Source: an uncultured Faecalibacterium sp.
GTDB lineage: Bacteria; Bacillota; Clostridia; Oscillospirales; Ruminococcaceae
Direction: 5' to 3'
NCBI GenBank assembly: GCA_934525845.1
Contig: CAKSZS010000001.1
Span: forward strand, 62,001 to 126,000
Length of the DNA stretch: 64,000 nucleotides
In this document: piece by piece, positions 54,393 through 60,699 of the stretch
How the letters are laid out: each line of letters starts with the position of its first letter
Position numbering within the stretch: the stretch's first letter is position 1
Made by a program: the position numbers and the translations under genes
Notes under the pieces: generated by a model
The model's input: only the letters and a program-made list of their open reading frames with translations
Database searches by the model: none
What the model was told of the DNA's origin: nothing

Positions 54393-54457
54393 CTTTTGCA
54401 ACGGTTATGTTGCACTGTGACGAAAATCGGTATTTTTGTAACAAAACCGTTGCAAAG
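54393..54457 (+). repeat. Long inverted repeat upstream of the c-di-GMP riboswitch
   Basis: TTGCAACGGTTATGTT (54396-54411) and AACAAAACCGTTGCAA (54440-54455) are inverted copies with a single mismatch, separated by 28 bp. The right arm lies just before TATACT (54470-54475), a likely -10 for the riboswitch transcript. It may be an operator for a dimeric regulator or a pre-riboswitch structure. Confidence 0.65.
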
Positions 54458-54498
54458 GCTTACGGGGGGTATACTACAAATCAAAGAGAATCACCGCG

Positions 54499-54574
54499 CA
54501 TCGAAACATTGGGCAAACCAGCCGAAAGACTGGGACGCAAAGTTACAGGGCCTGTAACATGGCAGTCAGCTGCA
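54499..54574 (+). promoter_or_regulatory. Cyclic di-GMP-I (GEMM-I) riboswitch
   Basis: The conserved GEMM-I core is present in order: GGGCAAACC (54511-54519), GAAA tetraloop segment, CTGGGACGCAAAG (54530-54542), then TTACAGGGCCTGTAACATGG and the closing GGCAGTCAGCTGC. The GNRA tetraloop and the receptor side match the class I aptamer that binds one c-di-GMP between two stems. A second element and a terminator lie just downstream, so it acts in transcription, controlling the large surface protein. The exact 5' and 3' ends are estimates. Confidence 0.9.
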
Positions 54575-54582
54575 CAAAAAAA

Positions 54583-54671
54583 GGAGCCGTCTGTCAGGGG
54601 TTGGCAGCGCGGCAAGCATTTTGGTCTGCAGTCCGGAGCCGCCTCTGTCTGGTACAGGGGCGGCTCCTTTT
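54583..54671 (+). terminator. Riboswitch expression platform: terminator with competing upstream element
   Basis: The terminator is GGAGCCGCC (54635-54643) with GGCGGCTCC (54659-54667) followed by TTTT. An earlier copy GGAGCCG (54583-54589), immediately after the aptamer, can pair with the same 3' arm. Which conformation is favoured by c-di-GMP cannot be told from the sequence. Confidence 0.75.
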
Positions 54672-54727
54672 GCATACCGGTGCGCGGACGGTCAGGGGGA
54701 ATGGGTTTCCCCCGGGAGGTATGGAGC

Positions 54728-57541
54728 ATGAAGTACAAACAGCTTGGCTTGCGGGTGCTCTCCACAGCGGCCCTCATGTCCATCGTGTCGTCCATTGCGG
54801 CATCGGCGTTTGCGGGGGTGTATTACATCAACGAGGGCAACATTGATGTCGATGTGGACGCAGACGGCAAGGTCAAAGTCACCCAGAACGGCACTACCTA
54901 TGAAGACGAAAACGGCAAGGTGATCATCCGCGGCGGTTCTGCAGACGATTACGAGGATGGCCGCACCGATAAGGGCATTCCCCAGACGGAAGAGACCACC
55001 ATTGGCGAGACCTATACGACCGAAGAAGAACCGGCAGAGGAGCCTGCGGCAGAAGAAATCGCTGAAGGCACGCAGGAGGCTGAGGAAGAAGCGCCCGCCG
55101 AGGAACCGGAAACGGAAGAGACCACCGGAACACCGACCGAGCGGGAAGCCCCGGATACCGCCATGGATGGCATGACGGTTGACGAGACGACCGGCAAAAT
55201 GAGCGGCTATTATGTGGCATCCGGCCCCAAGTCTGAGACCACGGAGGAGGACATCGAGTCCACCGGCAATACCATTTCCATCAAGAACGATTGGGTAAAA
55301 GAAGCCTTTAAGTTCATTCTGGAAAATGTCAACATCGTAAACAGGGACACGAGCAAAGCCGCCATGTCTGTGACCGGTCAGGGCGATACCACTGTGGAGC
55401 TGGACGGCAACAATGTCCTGAAAAATGATGGCTACAACAACAAACACGCGGCCCTTGAGAAAAACGGTGATGCAACGCAGACCGGCACCCTGACCATTAC
55501 CGACGAAGACGAAATTGACGGAGACGACAGCAAGCGCGGCAGTCTGACTGCAGCCACTGGAGGTTATAGCGGCGCAGCCATTGGCGGCGGAGAAAGCTAT
55601 ACGAGCAGTAAAAAGGATGGCTCTGATGGCAACCACATCCACATTGACGGCAATGCCTATGTGGTGGCGAAGGGCAGTGACCGAGCCATCGGCGGCAGCA
55701 GCCAGGAAAGCAGAGAGGGCAAAGCCGGCGATGCAAAAGACATTGTGATCTCCGGCACCAGCACCGTCTATGCAGAAGGCGGTATTGGCAGCGGCGGTAC
55801 CGGCACATACGGAAACAAGGGCGGCGATACGGATATTACCATTAAAGGAAACAGTACGGTTTACGCAAATTCAAGGGGCAACAACTATGCAAGCGGCGAC
55901 AATGGCGGAACAACGATCGGCAGTGGTTATGGTGGAGATGCAACCATCCGGATCGCAGGAAATGCAAAAGTAAAATCCGTGATTTCTGTGTATTACAGTT
56001 ATTTGAAGAAGTACGTCTCTGACGATACGGGTGTCGGCATTGGCGGTTATGGCGGCAATGCCGACATTACCATTGCGGATGATGCCATCATCGGCGATGG
56101 CAGCTCTTCCATTGGCAGCAGCGGATATGCTGATTATCAGGATAAAACGACGACCATCACGATTTCCGACCGTGCAGCAATCGGAGAAATGCTGGATGGC
56201 ACATACATTGGCACCAATGCATCAAGCCCTAGCCATGGCGAAAAACAAAATGCGGACATTACCATTCAAGACAATGTGTGGATCAAAAATGTGTCCCGTA
56301 TTGGAACCAAAACGGGCAATGCAATCATTAAAATTCTGGATAACGCAACGATAAATATGGTGGGAAGCGGTACTACTCTTGGCTCAAGTTACAGCGCTGC
56401 TGATATTACATTGGGCGGAAAGTCTGCAGAGGACAAAGAAGAGGGCACCGTTACCATCAACGCAACGGGCGGCTCAGGAACGGATAAGCCCTACGATACA
56501 TCCGTAGGAAGTCATCCCACGGGCTTTGGTATCATTGGCAGCAATGGCGGTGCGACCCTGAACTTTGGCGGAAAGGTCAAACTCGTTCTGAAAAATGCAC
56601 AGGAAGGGAAGATTGGCCCCCTGCCGTTTATCCATGTGAAAGATCCGGATGGGCACTGGAGCTATGTGGAACCGACCGATGAGCAGATGAAGGAACTGCT
56701 CAAAGATAACGCAGAGGTGTCCATTGACTATGTGAAAGCGGACGGAACCGTGACCAAAATCGCCCACAGCTCCGACCTGTGCGAAGTGGAAGACGGCAAG
56801 GAAATGGACGTGGTCGTTGAACCTACCTGCACCACCCCGGGCAAGGGCCAATTTACCTGCGCTTACGAGAAAAACCGCGGCGTGACCGGCGATGACCTGT
56901 ACCATACCGGCGTGGTGAAAGAGGTGGAAATTCCGGCTCTGGGCCACGACTTTGGCGACTGGCACGTGACCAAGAAGGCTACCTGCAAGGAAGAGGGCGA
57001 AATGCAGCGCGAGTGCCAGCGTGAGGGCTGCACTGAGGTGGAGACTGAGCCCATTGCGGTTGACCCCGCGAACCATGTGCATACCAAGGTAATCAACCAG
57101 CAGGATGCCACCTGCGAGGAGCCGGGCTACACCGGCGACACCGTGTGCGATACCTGCGGCAAGGTGCTGGAGAGCGGCACCGCGCTCCCCGCCACCGGTT
57201 CCAACGACAGCAATGCCGCCTGCGAACTGCACGTGGTGGTGCCCGGCAGCACCCAGCGCGAGCTGTGGTTCACCGTGCGTCAGAGCGGCGGTGAGCGCAC
57301 TTACACCTGCAAGCAGGACAACGCCACCCTGACCGGCTTTCTGGAGACCCTGCAGTACCTGCAGAGCCAGGGCGCAGACACCATCGTGTTTGTGACCAAT
57401 GGCCGCGTCAGCCGCTTTGCGGTGGCCGACCTGCTGGCCCTGTGCAATGAGGGCGATGTGTTCTACCTCTGCCATACCGCAGACGCAGAACCCACCCTGC
57501 TCATCATTGCCAACGACCATACCGAGCTGCTGAACAGCTGA
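54728..57541 (+). CDS. Large secreted surface protein under c-di-GMP riboswitch control
   Basis: 937 residues. ATG 54728 (MKYKQLGLRVLSTAALMSIV) follows GGGAGGTA; start codons upstream in frame lie in the riboswitch. A signal peptide (1-33, cut near SAFA-GVYY) is followed by a Glu-rich linker (about 92-150). The central 200-650 is rich in Gly/Asp/Asn with repeated ITIxGNAxV, GSGYGGDATIRIAGNA and GIGGYGGNADITIAD units, the pattern of right-handed beta-helix adhesins. The C-terminal part has two Cys-rich TCKEEGEMQRECQREGCTE and ATCEEPGYTGDTVCDTCGK units common in gut Firmicute surface proteins. No sortase or membrane anchor at the end; LPATG at 820-824 is internal. Attachment is unclear. Adhesion is inferred. 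Confidence 0.85.
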   Translation: MKYKQLGLRVLSTAALMSIVSSIAASAFAGVYYINEGNIDVDVDADGKVKVTQNGTTYEDENGKVIIRGGSADDYEDGRTDKGIPQTEETTIGETYTTEEEPAEEPAAEEIAEGTQEAEEEAPAEEPETEETTGTPTEREAPDTAMDGMTVDETTGKMSGYYVASGPKSETTEEDIESTGNTISIKNDWVKEAFKFILENVNIVNRDTSKAAMSVTGQGDTTVELDGNNVLKNDGYNNKHAALEKNGDATQTGTLTITDEDEIDGDDSKRGSLTAATGGYSGAAIGGGESYTSSKKDGSDGNHIHIDGNAYVVAKGSDRAIGGSSQESREGKAGDAKDIVISGTSTVYAEGGIGSGGTGTYGNKGGDTDITIKGNSTVYANSRGNNYASGDNGGTTIGSGYGGDATIRIAGNAKVKSVISVYYSYLKKYVSDDTGVGIGGYGGNADITIADDAIIGDGSSSIGSSGYADYQDKTTTITISDRAAIGEMLDGTYIGTNASSPSHGEKQNADITIQDNVWIKNVSRIGTKTGNAIIKILDNATINMVGSGTTLGSSYSAADITLGGKSAEDKEEGTVTINATGGSGTDKPYDTSVGSHPTGFGIIGSNGGATLNFGGKVKLVLKNAQEGKIGPLPFIHVKDPDGHWSYVEPTDEQMKELLKDNAEVSIDYVKADGTVTKIAHSSDLCEVEDGKEMDVVVEPTCTTPGKGQFTCAYEKNRGVTGDDLYHTGVVKEVEIPALGHDFGDWHVTKKATCKEEGEMQRECQREGCTEVETEPIAVDPANHVHTKVINQQDATCEEPGYTGDTVCDTCGKVLESGTALPATGSNDSNAACELHVVVPGSTQRELWFTVRQSGGERTYTCKQDNATLTGFLETLQYLQSQGADTIVFVTNGRVSRFAVADLLALCNEGDVFYLCHTADAEPTLLIIANDHTELLNS

Positions 57542-57582
57542 GCAGCCCCGGCGCATCCAGTCATCTTCATACCCCACGATAA

Positions 57583-57624
57583 GCCCCGCACTGCGTTCCG
57601 CAACCGCAGTGCGGGGCATTTTTT
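57583..57624 (+). terminator. Intrinsic terminator after the surface protein gene
   Basis: GCCCCGCACTGCG (57583-57595) pairs with CGCAGTGCGGGGC (57605-57617), then ATTTTTTG. Confidence 0.9.
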
Positions 57625-57677
57625 GCGCAAAGATCCGCGAAGAGATCTTCGAAGTCCGACTTATGGGATGAAGAATA

Positions 57678-57686
57678 TGCGATAAT
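57678..57686 (+). promoter_or_regulatory. Extended -10 promoter for the 38-codon ORF
   Basis: TGCGATAAT at 57678-57686; the ORF starts 85 bp downstream. Confidence 0.45.
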
Positions 57687-57770
57687 ACCCTTGCAGGAAG
57701 CCCGGCGCGGCTGGAACCGCCCGGCGCAGGCCGGCTTCCGCCGAGAACCGGAAAGCAGGAGGGGAACACG

Positions 57771-57887
57771 ATGAAGGAGTTTGAGATGCGTTATGTGGGG
57801 AGCCATGTGGAAGTGTACAGCAGCAGCGGGGTGTTCCTGTTTTCTGCAGACACCGTGCGGGAGGCGATGGAGGAGCTGGAAGCATGA
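57771..57887 (+). CDS. Small protein of 38 residues, unknown
   Basis: ATG 57771 follows AGCAGGAGGGGAA, a near-ideal ribosome site, and the frame ends with TGA at 57887. The product begins MKEFEMRYVGSHVEVYSSSG and ends in FSADTVREAMEELEA, a beta-beta-alpha pattern that looks folded rather than random. I do not recognise the family. Its codon use and ribosome site support translation. Confidence 0.55.
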   Translation: MKEFEMRYVGSHVEVYSSSGVFLFSADTVREAMEELEA

Positions 57888-58006
57888 TGCGGCAGGCAGC
57901 AAAGCAAAATGTAAAATTCGTGTAAAATAATTGAAAAATATCGACGCGCCCGCAGTGAAGAACCGGGAAAATGTGTAGAAAAAGTGATTTTCTTGTAAAA
58001 TAAACC

Positions 58007-58036
58007 TTGTTGTCGCAGGGTACTTGATGGTATAAT
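58007..58036 (+). promoter_or_regulatory. Promoter for the Na/Pi cotransporter gene
   Basis: TTGTTG at 58007-58012, 18-bp spacer, TATAAT at 58031-58036 preceded by TGG (extended -10). Confidence 0.75.
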
Positions 58037-58047
58037 AACAGCATACG

Positions 58048-58083
58048 GCTGCCAGAACGGATCTGCTTGAAGGTTCTGGCGGC
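58048..58083 (+). other. Hairpin in the 5' leader of the Na/Pi cotransporter gene
   Basis: GCTGCCAGAAC pairs with GTTCTGGCGGC over a 14-nt loop, about 5-15 nt after the expected transcription start. No T-tract follows. It could stabilise the mRNA; nothing ties it to a known RNA class. Confidence 0.5.
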
Positions 58084-58130
58084 TGTGTGCTGTAAAGATC
58101 CAAGGAAAGATCACATTTAGGAGTATCGTT

Positions 58131-59909
58131 ATGGATATCACACACATTACCTCTCTGCTGGGCGGAATTGCGCTGTTTCTGTATGGTATGTCGATCATGG
58201 GCGCGGGCCTGGAAAAACTGGCCGGCGGCAAGATGCAGGGCGTGCTGCAGAAACTGACGTCTTCTACCATCAAAGGTGTTATTTTCGGCACACTGATCAC
58301 CGGCGTCATCCAGTCCTCGGCTGGCACGGTGGTCATCTGTGTCGGCCTGGTGAACTCGGGCATCATGACCCTTACGCAGTCGGTCGGCGTGATCATGGGT
58401 GCAAACATTGGTACAACGGTCACGGGTCAGCTCATCCGCATGGCGGATATCTCAGGCGACAGCCTGTGGCTGACCCTGATCCAGCCCAAGACGTTTGCGC
58501 CCGTGGTGGCGTTTGTCGGCTGCATTTTTTATGTCTTTCTGCGCAATGCCAAGAAAAAGAACATTGGTCAGATCATGCTGGGCTTCGGCATCCTGTTCAC
58601 CGGCATGAGCCTGATGGACACCGGCGTGTCCCCCCTGCGCGAGAGCGCTGTGTTCCAGAACCTGTTCGTGACCATGACCAACCCCATCCTGGGTGTTCTG
58701 GTGGGTCTGGTGGTCACCGTGATCATCCAGTCCTCTTCCGCTTCGGTGGGTATCCTGCAGGCGCTGTCCAGCACCGGACTGGTCACCTTCAGCTCGGCCA
58801 TCCCCATCATCCTGGGTGCCCACATCGGCACGGCCTTCACCCCGCTGCTGACCATCGGCGGCTCCTCCAAGGACGGCAAGCGTGCCGCTTTGATCCATCT
58901 GTATTTCAACGTCATCGGCAGTGTCATCCTGCTGGCGCTGATCTATGCGGTGCAGTTCACCATCGGCATCCCCATGTGGCATGACGTGATGAATAAGAGT
59001 TCCATTGCGAATATCCATACCCTGTCCAGCGTCTGCGCCATGCTGCTGTTCCTGCCCTGCAGCGGCGTGCTGTCCAAACTGGCCATGCTCACCGTGCCGG
59101 ACAACGCCGAGGAAGCACAGGAACTGAGTATGCCCGTGCTGGACGAGCGTCTGTACAAAAGCCCGGCTGTTGCCCTGCAGCAGGCCAAGAACGCGGTGGT
59201 CAAGATGTCCCGCCGTGCGGCCCGCAACGTCAACCTGGCCACCCCGCTGCTGCTGAAGATGGATGAAGAGACCGTCAGCGCCATCAAGGTGCGGGAAAAC
59301 CTCATCGACCGCATGGAAGTGGCCATCTCCAACTACCTTATCAAACTGACCGATCAGGAGCTTGGTGATGACGAGAGCCATGCCGTGACCGAGCTGCTGA
59401 ACTTTGTCACCGAGTTTGAGCGCATCGGCGACTACGCCGTGAACATCATGGAAAAGGCGGAGGAGCTGGAAGAGAAGGAAGCGCAGTTCAGCGAGAGCGC
59501 CCAGAAAGAGCTGCAGCTGCTGGAAAACGCCATGGAGCGCATCCTGACCCTGACCAATGATGCCTTTGAGAACAACGATACCCGCTCGGCCAGCCAGGTG
59601 GAGCCGCTGGAAGAGGTCATTGATGTGATGGTGGAACGCCTGCGCGATCAGCACATCCGCCGCCTGAAGGACGGTGTGTGCTCCATCGATACCGGCGTGG
59701 TCTTCCTGGATGTGCTGAACAATGCGGAGCGCATCTCGGACCACTGTTCCAACATTGCGGCCCGCATGATCGGCATGGAGGCCGGCGAGGATTACGATTC
59801 CCACACCCTCAAGAGCATCATGCATCACAACCCCACCAAGGACTATATGCTGGAATACGAGGAGTGCTGCAAGACCTACCTCAAACCGCTGGAACAGCTG
59901 GAAGCATGA
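58131..59909 (+). CDS. Na+/phosphate cotransporter with C-terminal PhoU-like domain
   Basis: 592 residues. ATG 58131 follows ATTTAGGAGTATC. The NptA-type transport domain (about 1-330) has the two inverted QSS motifs, ITGVIQSSAGTVV and VTVIIQSSSASVGI. A PhoU-like four-helix domain follows (about 340-580), with paired NxxxERIxDYxxN motifs FERIGDYAVNIME and NAERISDHCSNIAARM. It imports phosphate with sodium; the PhoU domain probably controls activity. It is monocistronic with its own promoter and terminator. Confidence 0.92.
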   Translation: MDITHITSLLGGIALFLYGMSIMGAGLEKLAGGKMQGVLQKLTSSTIKGVIFGTLITGVIQSSAGTVVICVGLVNSGIMTLTQSVGVIMGANIGTTVTGQLIRMADISGDSLWLTLIQPKTFAPVVAFVGCIFYVFLRNAKKKNIGQIMLGFGILFTGMSLMDTGVSPLRESAVFQNLFVTMTNPILGVLVGLVVTVIIQSSSASVGILQALSSTGLVTFSSAIPIILGAHIGTAFTPLLTIGGSSKDGKRAALIHLYFNVIGSVILLALIYAVQFTIGIPMWHDVMNKSSIANIHTLSSVCAMLLFLPCSGVLSKLAMLTVPDNAEEAQELSMPVLDERLYKSPAVALQQAKNAVVKMSRRAARNVNLATPLLLKMDEETVSAIKVRENLIDRMEVAISNYLIKLTDQELGDDESHAVTELLNFVTEFERIGDYAVNIMEKAEELEEKEAQFSESAQKELQLLENAMERILTLTNDAFENNDTRSASQVEPLEEVIDVMVERLRDQHIRRLKDGVCSIDTGVVFLDVLNNAERISDHCSNIAARMIGMEAGEDYDSHTLKSIMHHNPTKDYMLEYEECCKTYLKPLEQLEA

Positions 59910-59950
59910 TCGCTTTTTTGACGGAGAGGGCGAGCTGTTTAAAGTAAAAT

Positions 59951-60003
59951 ATCCACACTCGTTTTTCGCGGAACTTTTCGGAAAAGCGCGTGTGGATTTT
60001 TGT
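59951..60003 (+). terminator. Intrinsic terminator after the Na/Pi cotransporter gene
   Basis: ATCCACAC (59951-59958) pairs with GTGTGGAT (59990-59997) enclosing an inner CTTTTCGGAAAAG hairpin; TTTTTG follows. Confidence 0.82.
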
Positions 60004-60006
60004 TTG

Positions 60007-60384
60007 TCACCCGCCCAGGTCTTCCAGCAGGCGGTCCAGCGCCCGGTCTCCGGTAACGGTAAAGCCGCGCTTGATCCGCAGGGCATCGTTTTCCGGCAGG
60101 AGATTGACGTAAATGTCTGTGACCTCCTGCAGGGCGTCCGGGGTGCCATCCGGTTTGCAGGTGTATACCGCCAGATGTCCGCCTACGTCACACAGATAGT
60201 ACGGCTGGGCGTCTAGCTCCGGCAGTGCCTGCGCGGCCAGGCTGGGTGTGACGGAGTCCGGCGGCGTCTCTGACCCGGCAGGGGAAGAGGGCGGCTCCAC
60301 GCGGGGCAGGGCCATCCAGAACAGACTGAACACAAGGGTGAACACACAAAGCCCGTAAAACAGACACAGGGAAAGCTTGCGCAT
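60007..60384 (-). CDS. BofC C-terminal-domain protein with N-terminal membrane anchor
   Basis: 125 residues. ATG 60384 (MRKLSLCLFYGLCVFTLVF) follows AAAGGAG. One membrane helix (about 4-26), a Pro/Ser-rich linker (30-55), then the BofC_C pattern: PYYLCDVGGHLAVYTC, TDIYVNLLPENDALRIKRG and the LLEDLG end. In Bacillus BofC works in the forespore to control SpoIVB signalling in pro-sigma-K activation. Such domain-only proteins are found outside spore formers too, so the role here is unknown. It is convergent with the transporter gene. Confidence 0.75.
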   Translation of the reverse strand: MRKLSLCLFYGLCVFTLVFSLFWMALPRVEPPSSPAGSETPPDSVTPSLAAQALPELDAQPYYLCDVGGHLAVYTCKPDGTPDALQEVTDIYVNLLPENDALRIKRGFTVTGDRALDRLLEDLGG

Positions 60385-60699
60385 GGGAAAAACTCCTTTC
60401 GTTGGTGCAGCCCGGAAGGGGGGGACACCTGCCGGAAGTATGGGCGGAATTGCCGTGCGGAAAACATTTTTCACAGCGGAACGCTGTACTTTGCGGGGCA
60501 GAGTGTGCTATACTAAGCATAACTGAGCGGTCTGCCCGGGCATCGATGAAGATTGGTTCTTGCCCGTGTCTGGCCTGCGTGCTATAATATGGTATCGTAT
60601 GATAGCGTTTTGTGCCTATTTTTGAGAAACTGACAGCGCCGCTGCGCGCTGAATGGAATTGAACTGGGTCAGGAGGCGATCCCCATTTCCAAGAATGAA
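60385..60699. other. Intergenic region between the divergent BofC_C and PBP genes
   Basis: About 315 bp without a credible gene. It holds the PBP promoter (60560-60588) and a second extended -10, TGCTATACT at 60506-60514, with no good -35. No promoter for the minus-strand gene was recognised. Confidence 0.55.
60560..60588 (+). promoter_or_regulatory. Promoter for the class A PBP gene
   Basis: TTGCCC at 60560-60565, 17-bp spacer, TATAAT at 60583-60588. Confidence 0.78.

Noticed and set aside
57180..57200. LPATG as a sortase signal
   Set aside because: It is internal, with more than 110 residues after it, and lacks the hydrophobic stretch and basic tail needed for sorting.
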